Position numbers and translations under genes: made by a program. DNA of 64,000 nt. It comes from Orobanche coerulescens. Taxonomy: Eukaryota > Streptophyta > Magnoliopsida > Lamiales > Orobanchaceae. Of the stretch, positions 13,201 through 24,500 are shown piece by piece (the stretch's first letter is position 1; each line of letters begins with the position of its first letter). The notes beneath the pieces were generated by a model. It worked only from the letters and a program-made list of their open reading frames with translations. It had not been told where the DNA came from and ran no database searches. Location of the stretch: the NCBI GenBank assembly GCA_033398695.1, contig CM065814.1, positions 21,915,501 to 21,979,500 of the forward strand, written 5' to 3'.

Positions 13201-14714
13201 CGTTACCGACAATGTTCATTTTTTTTTCAATTGTTGATTTAAAATCGACAAAACGGCGACGTCAAATCGCACCCAAAACGTGGTGTATGCAACAACCACA
13301 AATATCGACTTTCAACAATTATCCGTGACTCCCCCAGGACCGTCACACAGTTTACTTCGACATCCGAGAGTGATACCACCTCTCATTGTCTCATCCACCG
13401 CAAAGTAGCGTGGGAGATAAAGAACCCAAATACCCAATTCCCCAAAAAGAAAATTTCCCAAAAGAGAGGAATTGAAAAACGAGAACTTTAATAAAGTCTT
13501 ACGGGTACTTGGTTCCATATATGCTTTGATCCTTGAACGGGAGATTCTCTCCATATGAGCAATATATTTCCGTGGGTACTCCGTTCTATATTTAATTTGA
13601 TCCTTGAACGGGATAAATATGGCTTTTTCTCCATATTTTGCACATCATCATGAGCAACATATTTTCCTATATACACGTAAAACATAAACATGTAAGATTC
13701 ATAAACATACAAGTTAATGATAAATAAATCATGAATTAGGAAAATAGAGAGTTGAGAAACGCCCGGATAGGGCTACTGGGCTCGATAATTCGGCCTAAAA
13801 AGGACTCGAGCGTGGCGATGCAGCAGCTCGGTATTAGATGCGGTCAGATCTCCAAATTTTCTCGTAAAAATCTGTTTCTGTTCGGCAGCAGATTCAGTAA
13901 TCAATATTACTCAGAATCCGATCTCCACCGTTGAATATACAGATATTTGTGTTGAAAAGTTGCTTTCAAAATTTCACACCGATCCGACGGTTAATGAATC
14001 GGGAAACATGATTTTGGTACGACTGCGCTGTGCAGAAAATTTACTCGCGGAAATTCTCGTTTCTCGTTTTTTTTTTTCTTTCGCGTACAGTTTCATCGAG
14101 AAATACTGCTCCGAATCAGATCTTCACCGTTAAATTTGTAGTTCTTGCTACACGGGTGAGAGGGTAAAAAAATCTGATTTGTTGGCTGTCGGGTCGGCAG
14201 GTTGCAACTGGGCCGGGACAGCACTAGAACCGGGCCAGACTGAGGTAGCAGCAGGTCGGGTCAGCCAGAAGCAGGTTGGGCACGGGCGTTCTGAAATCTG
14301 GACTTGCGAACGGGCTCGATGACGACGAGACAGGATCGAAGCAGAGGGCCGATCTAGCGTGAGGCGGGCGACTTGGTGCGACCTGGTGTCTGCACTGGCA
14401 AGCGAACTGGCCGGGAGCGGGGTGGCAGCAGTGGGCTGGGAATCCGATCTGCTGTAGTCGGTGAAGACAACGACGGGTCTGGTGAGAGGGGCGGCGCGCG
14501 GGTCAGGTCTTGGTAGCGCGGGGGTTCTGCGCGACGAGCAGGGCGAGCGGCGACGGCTGGTCGCGCGGGGGAAAGAAAAACGAGCAGGAGCGGCGACGGT
14601 TGGTAGCTGCTAGGGTTTGCAGGCGTCACGGCGGGGGGGCGACGGCGGCGGCCGATCTAGGGTTTCTGCCGAAAGTGTTTTTTTTTGAATGATTTTTCTC
14701 GGTCTCAGTGGTAG
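10260..14714 (-). other. Non-coding interior of Copia element, unit 1
   Basis: This is where gag, protease and the front of integrase should lie, but frames are short and show no recognisable gag or zinc knuckle. Short frames such as 12818-13177 on the plus strand run against the element and have no domain. The stretch 13735-14700 is GC-richer leader sequence with 'aaaccctagatcggccgcc'-type text on the minus strand. Confidence 0.55.
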
Positions 14715-14731
14715 ATTACGTGCTGATAACG
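14715..14731 (-). promoter_or_regulatory. Primer-binding-like site of Copia element, unit 1
   Basis: Minus strand CGTTATCAGCACGTAAT immediately follows the 5' LTR. It shares its first 15 bases with the site beside the leftmost Copia LTR. The duplicate is at 28222-28238. Confidence 0.5.
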
Positions 14732-14968
14732 TGTTTCAGGAGAAAGTAAAAAGACTGTAAATAGAGTCAATCAATTGCATTCATAACACTGATAGAGGGG
14801 TCTTTATATAGGCATTACAATGAGAGTCCTTCCATACATAGGATTCCTAGATAAGGTAAGACATCTAATAGGATCATACTACCTCTAGAAGGATCTAGAA
14901 CCTTCCATCTATGTATCTACAATCAGTATTAGGTAAGACATATCACGGGAATAATAATTCCCGAAACA
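14732..14968 (-). repeat. Copia LTR, 5' copy, unit 1 (237 bp)
   Basis: TGTTTCAGGAG...TTCCCGAAACA on the plus strand, a perfect TGTTTC/GAAACA inverted end. It is followed by the AAAGG target-site duplication at 14969-14973. Confidence 0.93.
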
Positions 14969-14973
14969 AAAGG

Positions 14974-15612
14974 CACAATTTAACTTATCAGTTTGACTTA
15001 TTAGTATATAAAAAAGTTTAACTTATTAATTTATAACCATTTTTAAATGACTTGCTATCACCTTTGAGAAGTTAGCATAAACATGTTTAAGTGTGATGCG
15101 TTTCTTTTTTGTTTGTAGTAATCTTTCACACATTACAAAATTTACATTTAGATTGATAAATTGACTACACAAATATTAAAAATATATTCATGATCATTTT
15201 AAATTTATTTCTTAAAAATATCAAATTAATTATGTAAATAATCATTATGTGACATTAATATTCATGCAATACAGCTATACAAAAATATTCACAATTACTT
15301 TGAATTTCTTAAAGTATCAAAATAATTATGTAAATAACCATTACATGATATTGATATTTATGCAATACAAATATACTTATGAAATTAACTAGCATACTAA
15401 ATCCAACACTAATAAATGTAACGAGTGAGATTATATAAAAATTTAAGAATTCATACGTAATACAGTGTGTTTTATACGTAAACAATATCTTCAATATTGT
15501 TTATTCATTCAACTATTTATAAATCGTTACCATACGCTGCCCGTGTGTCCACACGATCTAAATCTAGTATATAAATAATGTTTTAACCATTTATGTATTT
15601 GATAGTATCAAT
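14974..15612. other. AT-rich spacer, unit 1
   Basis: No coding signal. It continues the sequence interrupted by the Copia insertion. It contains repeated phrases such as 'attatgtaaataa(t/c)cattat' near 15229 and 15323, suggesting a small old internal duplication. The duplicate is at 28481-29119. Confidence 0.5.
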
Positions 15613-18600
15613 CAACAACAACAACAACAGTACTCAATTCTGGTATAAGCGGGGTATAAGGGAGGTGAGATGTATGCTTAAGGGTAGAGAGGCTGCTTCC
15701 AGTAGGACCTCCGACCTGTATGAGAGTGTCAAATGTAAGTGTGAGGAGGAGGAGGGGGTGGAGGTGTTACATGCTCGTGTGTAGTGTGTATGTGTGTGCA
15801 GTTATAGCTATATGGCAATATAAAATGAAAAATACATATATAATCCATGTCCTAAGCGAGTAAGGTAATAAAACATGTACAAAACATGTCAAGTATATAA
15901 CAAGAAAGCATGTAAAAGCAATACACACATACCTGTATATAAGAGCATATTAGCATATAGTGGAGAGGGTCTATCAAGCAAACTGCTAATATTACAAGTA
16001 TAATAGTAAATCTAGCATATAGTCAAGAAAGCCTGTGTAGTAAGCAGCGTATCCTACAAGTGCAATAGTAAAACTATAACTAGATCATAGGCACGTATAT
16101 ACTCATGACAGATTAAGTCTCCTATGCCACCTACATGGAAAACTACCCCACGTAGACCTATTCATCCGCCCTATAAGTGTATCTCATCCTAGATGCCACA
16201 TAGAATCCACCAGAGGCAACCTACGTCTCTTAAGCAACCTACACCAAGCTATGCAAACAAAGAGAAACAAGACCGCAAACCTATTCCTCTACCCTAATCC
16301 TAATCCTCCAAGTATTCCTATCAGAGATCATTTCCTCAGACAGGCAGAGCTCCTTCAGGTCCCTTTTAATTATATCCTCCCACCTAAGCTTAGGTCGACC
16401 CCTTCTCCTCACGTCGTCGACTAGGATCGATTCCACTCTCCTAAGTGGCGCAGTAAGATCTCTCCTCTTGACATGCCCAAACCATCTCAAGCTTCCTTCC
16501 CTCGGCTTGTTGATGATGGTCACAACTTTAAGTTCAGATCTAAAAACTCCCGTCGGGATCATGTCCAACAAGGTTTTACCGCATGTCCATCTTAGCATCC
16601 TCATATCTGCTACCTCCTTCTGATTTGCTTGGGCTTTCGTCATTGGCCAACATTCCGACCCATATAGCATAGCCGGTCTAATTGCCACTTTATAAAATTT
16701 CCCTTTCAACTTTAAGGGAATCCTCCTATCACACATGACTCCTGTAGCCACCCTCCACTTCAGCCAGCCAACTTGTATTCGATGAGCCACGTCTTCGTCT
16801 ATCCTCCCTGATTTGTGTAACATAGAGCCCAAGTATCTAAAAGACTCATTCGGGTGTAAAATCTGATCCCCAATACGTATATCCACCCCTACATTATGTC
16901 GAAGCGCGTCCTTATCGAAGTAACATCGAAGGTATTCAGTATTTTCTCGGCTGATGCGCAAGCTGTTGTCTTCTAGTGCTCCCCTCCACTGCTCTAATCT
17001 GAGATTTAGCTCCTCTGCCGTCTTTGAGACTAGCACGATATCATCAGCAAAATTTAAGCACCATGGTATTTTCTCCTGTAAGCCATGCGACAGCACGTCC
17101 AAAATCAGGGTAAAAATATATGGGCTCAGGGCAGAACCCTGGTGTAGACATACTTCTACTCGGAAGAACTCAGTGTTTCCCACACGAGTTCGAACACAAG
17201 TTTTTGCTCTTTCATACATATCCCTGATAACCCTTATGTAGCTCTCTGAGACTCCTTTCGCGTGAGGGTCCTCCAAATCAACTCCCGTGGAACACTATCG
17301 TATGCTTTCTCCAGGTCTAGGAAAGCAAAGTGTAGGGAATTTTGTCTTTCCCTATACTTCTCCATCAAGCTTCTGATAATGTGAATAGCCTCCATCGTAG
17401 ACCTCCCTCGCATAAAACCAAATTGGTGCTTTGCCACCATAATGACCCTTCTTAGATTCATCTCGATCACTCTCCCCCATAACTTCATGGAATGACTCAG
17501 TAGTTTAATACCCCTGTAGTTGCCATAAATCTGCACATCGCCCTTGTTCTTGTAGATGGGGATAACCTCACTACGTCTCCATTCCTATGGCATCTTAGCG
17601 CTTGTCAATATCTTGTTAAAAAGGCTTGTCAACCAACCTACCCCCACGTCCCCAAGACATCTCCATGCCTCAATGGGTATCTGATCAGGTCCTACTGCTT
17701 TGTTCCTCCCCATCTTCCGTAGGGAAAACCTGACATCCTCTTGACTGATCCTCGTATCCTCCCCGGTGCTTAGTGAGTGTTGGTATGTAGTAGGGTCTTG
17801 CCCTTCTTCATTTCGCCATGACCTTCTCCCGTTAAAAAGAGTGACAAAGTATTCCTCCCATCTTTTCCTGATGTCGCCATCCTTCACTAAGCCTCATCCG
17901 CTTTCATCTTTGATATATTTGATATATCCGAGATCCCTTCGTTTTCTCTCACTGGCTTTAGCAATCCTGTAGATATCTTTTTCACCCTCTTTGGAGTCTA
18001 GTCTCTTGTATAATTCTTCGTACGCTCTACCCGTTGCTTTAGCAACACTCTTATTTGCTTCTTTTTTTAGCTTCGCTATACCTCTCCCTAACCACCGACC
18101 AGTACTCCAGTATCCCGTTCCGGCTTCTGATAAGCTCCCAAAAGCGGGTCTGTTTCTCCACAACCTTGGTCTGGACCTCTTCGCTAATCCACCAAGACTC
18201 CCTACAGACTCTGTGTGGCCTTGAGGACCCAACGGCCACCCCTAAAACGTCCTTTGCCATCTCTCTTATGTTATCTGCCAACGAGATCCACATCCAATCA
18301 GCCTGAAAATGCAAGATGTTTTGCAAATCCATTGTAACCTTCGTAGTTACTGACGTTCTGAATGCCTTTGTCGCTTCTCCATAAAGGGTTTTCCACAGGA
18401 TTCTTGGCTTCGCCCTCTTCTCAATCTTGTTTACTCGCCTACTCATGAGTATGTCCATGACCAACAATCTATGTTGGGAGTAACAAGTCTCTCTAGGGAG
18501 GACTTTGCAGTCTTTGCATGTCCTAATGTCTCCTTTTCGCACCAGGAAATAATCGATTTGGGTACTATGTCCCCCACTCTGGAAGGTAATAAGTTGGGTG

Positions 18601-19260
18601 TCTCTCTTCTTAAATAGAGAGTTCGCAACAACCAAGTCGTGTACGGTAGCAAAATCCAGTAACGTGCATCCTTCTTCATTCCTAACTCCAAACCCGAAAC
18701 CACCATGGGTCCCCGAGTATCCATCTGCTTCAGATCCTATATGTCCATTTAAGTCGCCCCCTAAAATCAGTCGCTGATCCACCGGGCATCTTCTCACGAT
18801 CTTGCCTAGCAAGCCCCAAAAGCTCTTCTTTTCTGCCTCTCCTAATCCTCGTTGGGGAGCATATGCGCAGATGACATTAAGAGTTTCCTCTTCGATCACC
18901 AATATCACCAACATGATCCTATCCGTGCACCTGTACACATCAACCACGTTGCCTTTATGTCGCCCTGCCATGATGATACCTACTCCGTTTATTGTTGAAT
19001 CCGAGCTCGAGTACCAAAGCTTGAATCCATTTCCCTCTCTGGTGCTCCTCCTCTTCCATATGGTCTCCTGACAGCACGCGATGTCAATCTTGCTCCTAAT
19101 CAAGGAATCAACCAACTCTATGAGCTTACCATTAAGAGTACCTATATTCCGGCTACCAACCTAATCTTATGGGGATTCGTGAATCTAGCATTACACCTAA
19201 CCCTCCTCTGCCCGCCCGCCCCTAAGTCTGAAGGACATGACCTCAGGTAACCATGTGAGT
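15613..19260 (-). mobile_element. RTE-type LINE (non-LTR retrotransposon), unit 1
   Basis: A minus-strand LINE with one decayed open frame coding endonuclease then reverse transcriptase. It has a 3' untranslated region with the familiar plant RTE text 'ggaagcagcctctctaccc' (minus strand), and ends in a (GTT)n tail rather than poly-A (plus-strand (CAA)5 at 15613). Short-repeat tails are typical of the RTE clade. The 5' limit is not certain; sequence up to 19779 may also belong to its 5' end, because unit 2 continues past the breakpoint with similar text. Confidence 0.85.
16281..19180 (-). pseudogene. RTE LINE endonuclease-reverse transcriptase, unit 1
   Basis: The enzyme nicks target DNA and primes reverse transcription there. 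The N-terminal APE-type endonuclease (frame 18051-19115) shows DIACCQETIW, the catalytic GGDLNGHIG, STQIDYFLV and SQHRLLVMD. The frame can be extended upstream to about 19180 (VGSRNIGTLNGKLIELVDSL read across a stop). The RT has KAVGPDQIPIEAW (17585-17887), the HQFGFMRGRSTMEA and FLDLEKAYDSV boxes (17234-17536) and catalytic FADDIVLV (within 16281-17276). A zinc-finger-like end, MLRWTCGK then RRRGRPKLRWEDII, closes the protein at 16281. The frame is broken near 17890, at 17586-17590 (a GAG codon changed to TAG, intact in unit 2) and near 17260. It is annotated as inactive. Confidence 0.85.
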
Positions 19261-19779
19261 ATGGTAGATCTATCCTACACTAACTAGTACAGAAAAACAG
19301 GATACTAAAAGTAAATCTACCAAACCGGAGACACGTATAAACTAAAAACAACACACAAAACAACACTAATAGTAATAATACTAACGGTAATCTATAGAAA
19401 CAATACTAAAATAATGATGCTAACAATAATAATGCTAATAAATGTGAAGATGATGATGATGATGATAATAATAATGTAAAATAATCTAATAACTATAATA
19501 ATGATGCCAACAACAATAATAATGCTAATAATGTAAAAAAGATGATGATGATGATGATGATGATGATAATAATAATAATAATAATAATAAAACTTTACTT
19601 TGATTTAACAAAATTACTTAAAGATTTATCTAAAATTAAAAAATTAACTTGAAAATAAGAGTAGGGAGATGTAACCCGAGATTTAAAGGAAAAAGACGGA
19701 GTGATAAGAGATGGAGTGATACAAGACGATAAAAGACGGAGTAAAATGAGATCTGATGCCCAAGTAAAATGATGTTAGG
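19261..19779. other. Trinucleotide-repeat-rich end of duplication unit 1
   Basis: Contains (GAT)n(AAT)n microsatellites at 19451-19474 and 19539-19591. These are followed by 'gacggagtgataagagatggagtgatac', a short internally repetitive GA-rich run. Repeat numbers differ from unit 2 (33041-33107). No coding signal. It may be the 5' untranslated region of the LINE. Confidence 0.6.
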
Positions 19780-20037
19780 GCGCGGTGGTTCCGGTCGAAG
19801 GGGGGTAGTTGCGTCCGGGGGTGGCGGCTAGGGTTTTGGCACCCGACTTTTCATTTTTTTTTGGAATTTTGCAGAAAATTCGGTCGGAGAAGGGGGGATC
19901 TGGCCGTTGAACGGGGTGACGGCAGCGATCGGAATTAGGGTTTCTGGGGAAGATCCGATTTTTTTTTTTTTTTTAGATTTTCAGAAAAATCGGGATGCAC
20001 TTTTTCTTGCTCAGTTGGGAGCTACGTGCTGATAACG

Positions 20038-20219
20038 TGTTGAAGGGAAAATAACCAAGACAGCAAGTAGGGCAAAAGATTGTTGTTGTTGTATTATTCC
20101 ATCAATCAGATCCCTTTAAATAGGGTGAAGTACATACAAACAGGCCTCAGCTAAATCCTATCTAGGAAAGCCCATAAACTAACAGACTTAGGCACACAAC
20201 GGGTATTATTCCTTTAACA
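20038..20219 (-). repeat. Copia LTR (182 bp), unit 2 copy
   Basis: TGTTGAAGGG...CCTTTAACA on the plus strand, preceded by the same primer-binding-like site (20020-20037). The last 45 bases (20171-20214) do not match unit 1. The better inverted ends here suggest that unit 2 keeps the original form. Confidence 0.75.
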
Positions 20220-21319
20220 ATACCAAATTTATACATAAAAATAAGCTATTTTCCCCAAATCAAAATCTATAAAACACTAATCAAATATAATCATCTCTGA
20301 CTAAACCAAATTCATTCAATTGACCTAATAATCACTAACTATTTATAAACAACTATTTATTAATCGATCAAAGTCATATATAATAATAATAATTAAAAAA
20401 AAAACGAAACCTATAGATACAGAATCTATATGTAAATCCATATATAAAACATAGTCGAAAAATAAACAATTTTACAACTAAAAACGCGGCTCGTGAAAAT
20501 TAGGAATCTATAATTTAAGCAAATAAAGATGAAATATCTAATTATACATATACATAATATATTTATTGAGATCCGATACTTGCCATAGGAGATAGAGGGT
20601 GAGAGAGTACAGATTTGAAAATTGGAAAAGTAGAGAGTGGCGGCGACAGTAATAATATTTTTTAGGATATGGTGAATAACTATTTGATTAAGCGGTGGTG
20701 TCCGTGCAACTGTTCTTCTTCGCCTTCGTCGTGGGAAGACACCGTTGGCAAGGCTTCTTGCTCGTGGCTCGTCGGCTGTTTTCGTCTTGGTGGAGATGAG
20801 GCTAGGTGTTAACTAAATATCTTAAGAAAATTTGTTCCTTTATATAAAATTAATTTAATCCTTTATTTTTTACCAATTTAATCAATTAACCTTTTTTCTA
20901 TCAATTTAATTAAATAATAGCAAAAAAATCTCTTCAAAATTAATAATAACACTTTATTTTATCAAACAATTAATATTAACCCTTTTTTTCCAATAAATAT
21001 CAAAACATATTTTTTCTTCATGCCCCTAACTAAAATTTTTTTCATCATTTGACTAAACAAAATTTCTAAAAATTAATAATAACCTCTTATTTTTTTAGAT
21101 AATATAACTTCTTTTTCTTTCAATAAATATCAAAATATACTCACGCTTAATTTGAATTTTTTTAAAAAAAATTCAATATAAATATGTAACTAACCAAAAA
21201 ATGATATTCATATTCATACGATACAAGGATACAAAATATATATACTAAAAAAATAAAAAATAATAATCCTTTTTATTTCAATAACTATCAAAACAAATTT
21301 ATTTTTTTCGAATAAACAC
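20220..21319. other. AT-rich intergenic spacer, unit 2
   Basis: Copy of 6708-7804, with a few indels in A or T runs. No coding signal. Confidence 0.6.
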
Positions 21320-21324
21320 AAAGG

Positions 21325-21561
21325 TGTTTCAGGAGAAAGTAAAAAGACTGTAAATAGAGTCAATCAATTGCATTCATAACATTGATAGAGGGGCCTTTAT
21401 ATAGGCATTACAATGAGAGTCCTTCCATACATAGGATTCCTAGATAAGGTAAGACATCTAATAGGATCTTACTACCTCTAGAAGGATCTAGAACCTTCCA
21501 TCTATGTATCTACAATCAGTATTAGGTAAGACACATCACGGGAATAATAATTCCCGGAACA
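21325..21561 (-). repeat. Copia LTR, 3' copy, unit 2 (237 bp)
   Basis: TGTTTCAGGAG...TTCCCGGAACA. It carries the left-LTR-specific bases (attgat, ggggcc, ccggaaca) at both sides but right-LTR-like text in the middle, unlike its counterpart in unit 1. Confidence 0.93.
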
Positions 21562-24500
21562 CTCCCCCTGTGTCGAGCACTAATACAACAATGGTGCAAA
21601 AAATGTTGCCTTCGTAAAAACCTATTCCAAGCCAAAACAAAACCTCATGGGAAAAACAAAGGCTTGATGAGGAAAAGATTGCAACGCACCAATATAACAT
21701 GTCATGTATACTCCCCCTGATGTATACATAATGACTCCCCTTGATGAGTACCTCAAATCATGGGAGTCGGATGCCAAGTTGCCCTCACAACTATACCAAG
21801 GAAAAACCCAGTAGAAAAAATACCTTTTGGTCTAAGTTGAACAGAAGTACAACGCATTATTGTATGGATGTTCTCATAGGTCGCCTCGTTAAAAACCTTA
21901 CCAAGTGAAAACCCAATGGGAAAAACAAACCTTGGTTTAAGGACAAAAAGAGCGTGACACATCCAAAGTGCAGAGTCGCTAGAGACTTATCCGAAAATCA
22001 AGTTTTCTAAAGTCTTGACCTCTATGCACTAAATTAGTCATAACTTCTTCGATTCAATAGGTATCAACGAAACTGTAAGAACTTATGAAAACTAGACACC
22101 CATAGCTTTTCATTCACATACAGTACGTAACCTAGATCGACCTGAGCAGATCACAAAGCTCTATCGAAGTTGACTCAGCAAATTACCGGACATATCAGGT
22201 CCTACTTTGCAACAATAGTCATATGTCACTCAACATGATGGATGTGATCAAATGGTTGGTTTCCTTGGAAAGTAGACACAAACCTTTCCAATGGCACCAA
22301 TTTCACCATTTTCCATCAAGTGAGCTGCCCTGTAGGTCATATGGGAGATAGACCAACACATTCTGGGCAGATTCGGGTATCAATTTTCAAGTGTCCTTTT
22401 TATCGAGATAGAGTGAGCTTCAAGCTTCTTGTCAATCACAGACATTGCGTGAGCGCATCCTAGGCCATCATCACAGTGGCTTTACCGGATTATTACGAAT
22501 GAGTACATCGAGTCAAACAAAAGTACATAATACCGTACTTTTCTCTTAAGACTGCATCATCACTTAAGTGAGCCAAGTCTTATGATGACTTCGACTAATT
22601 ATTGGGAATCATATAGGCATTATTTTATCGTCTCTTAGGGAAACCGTCCCTTAAATTGCCTTAAACCGATTGATGAATACGCATCATCAAGTGTCCCAAG
22701 ATCCTTTCATTCTTAACTTTGGATTTAGCGGAATCTCTTAGTCTCACAAGAGTACATCACTATAAACCCTTAGTTTCACACGCAAAAGCTTCATATATCT
22801 TCCAAATCAAGTATATACTTAGTATGCGTTCCCGACAATCACTTGTCGACGCGCTCCGTGGTCAGGAGCCACTTGATTTGAGTCTGATCCACCACGAGAT
22901 CCTTTTTATCACTTAAATTAGTTCCCCACTAAGATAAGATTTAACCACAAACTGCACGTCAGTTTTTGGAAAACTATCTAACTGAAAAGATAGTGGATGC
23001 TATAACATCCATTACGATAGCACAACTAAGTTTCGTGTCATCGTAGTCGATTCCAGTGCATTCATGAGAAACCTCACGCCATGAGGTGAGTTTAACTCTT
23101 TTTCTCACTCGTTTTAACAAAGTATACGGATAGATCTTATCTTTGGAGTGTCGGTACCACTTCAACAAAGGGCTATCACTTTGTTTATACTGAAATCGCA
23201 TATGTTTCTATTTTAGGCCAAGGCTACAACGTTGTAGATTTTCAACGAAGTATGGTTCGATTAAACTCACATTCCACGTCCTCATGTACCGGCTTTATTC
23301 ATAGAGTACTCTTTATGGATTGGCATTCATTGAGGCGTCCCCCAATGATGACTATAATCCAGAATCACATGAGACGGATGAGTTCATTTGATCATATGAT
23401 CAAGTTTCATATACCAAACTCGCATACATTCTTAGCGATAGTATTTATCGAACCAACTGGCATCCCAATACTCTATGAGATCCACGGCCTAGTAACACCA
23501 TCTACCACAATTTGTGGTGTTACCATATCACCATTTATAGATGACGAACGTCCATGACCGGACACGATCCTTGCAGACATGTTTGCAACATGTATTTAAT
23601 CTCGTCACTTTTGGGAACTTGGTGAGGCACAGTAGGGACAAAGTACGACAATTCCAAGTCGTTCTACTCGAACATGATCGTTCGCATCTCCCCCTAACGA
23701 CGGGAAGACTGGCTCATCAAAGTGACTTACGAGATCGTCTGCCAAGGTACATTTTAAGCGGACTATGAGTGAAAGCGCATGTCATATTCATCATTTATAA
23801 TCCGTCATAATGCGTTGTGGTGATGCACTTTTGGCACATGAACATGTGGACGATAAAGGTTTTCAGTGTTAACACAATCCAGTTAACAAAATACATACTG
23901 TTACACTCGTAACTAAGCATTTGAATGATGATAGGTATAGGTGAATATGACATGTTGAAATATGCTACATAGCCGTCGCTACTGGTCTTGAGAATTCAAC
24001 AAAACCGCCACCATGCACCACCGGGATCGAACATAAAGAAACGATTGAACCGATGATAGGCCGTTGGTTTTATCGAACCTCTAATGCTTTCTTGAAGAGT
24101 TCACTCCCTTCACCAGCCCCAAACACCTCAAAATTTCGTGAGCATGTATAAACGGGTGTTTAGGATTCCCAAACCATCAACCTTGTGGTAAGAAAACCGA
24201 TCGAAATGACATCGAACTGGTTAATAGGGCTGGTGGTATGTGAAAACTTCATTTAAGTGGTTCACCTCCTTCCAAGTCTCCAAATGGCGCCAAAATTTGT
24301 GAGAAGGTAGCCTTGGATGTTAGGGAGTACTGTTAAAATTTCACTTTAAGACTTGGTCTAAAAAGTGGGTGAACCGACCTTTACAATGATCGTCCGCAAG
24401 TTGGACAACCATAACTCGTGTTTCATCAACTTATCAATCTTTGTCAAAGGAACAACATAACATATAAATGTTATTACTTGAGTACGACCATTTGTGAACA

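Larger units (their letters stand above)
7810..14968 (-). mobile_element. Copia-type LTR retrotransposon, complete ends, dead coding region (unit 1)
   Basis: A 7.16-kb element flanked by a perfect AAAGG target-site duplication (7805-7809 and 14969-14973). The two LTRs are 237 bp and open TGTTTC and close GAAACA or GGAACA. A purine-rich tract (minus strand CACAGGGGGAG, 8047-8057) sits inside the left LTR, and a primer-binding-like site (14715-14731) sits inside the right LTR, so the element is read on the minus strand. Recognisable Copia relics are an integrase motif HFDEPVFPSLGG (10173-10209) and an RT start GIDYDDT (about 9520-9541). No open frame over 120 codons remains, so it could move only with proteins supplied by another element. 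Confidence 0.9.
6277..19779. repeat. 13.5-kb tandem duplication, unit 1
   Basis: This block and 19782-33295 are direct head-to-tail copies with the same content throughout. Landmarks shift by a constant 13,505-13,516 bases: LTR starts 6531/20038 and 7810/21325, right LTR 14732/28239, LINE tail 15613/29120, closing 'gatgttagg' 19771-19779/33287-33295. They differ by scattered substitutions and small indels. At the inner junction 'gatgttagg' runs straight into 'gcgcggtggttccgg'; at the outer left the text before 'gcggtggttccgg' is different, and at the outer right 'gatgttagg' continues 'agttaac'. At most two or three bases of homology exist at the breakpoints, so the duplication did not arise by recombination between long repeats. 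Confidence 0.93.

Noticed and set aside
18802..19071. Plus-strand frames over both LINE copies (for example 16954-17241, 18055-18306, 18802-19071)
   Set aside because: They are antisense shadows of the LINE endonuclease-RT frame and have no domain of their own.
19539..19591. GAT/AAT repeat run as a candidate regulatory array
   Set aside because: A plain trinucleotide microsatellite whose repeat number differs between the two units.
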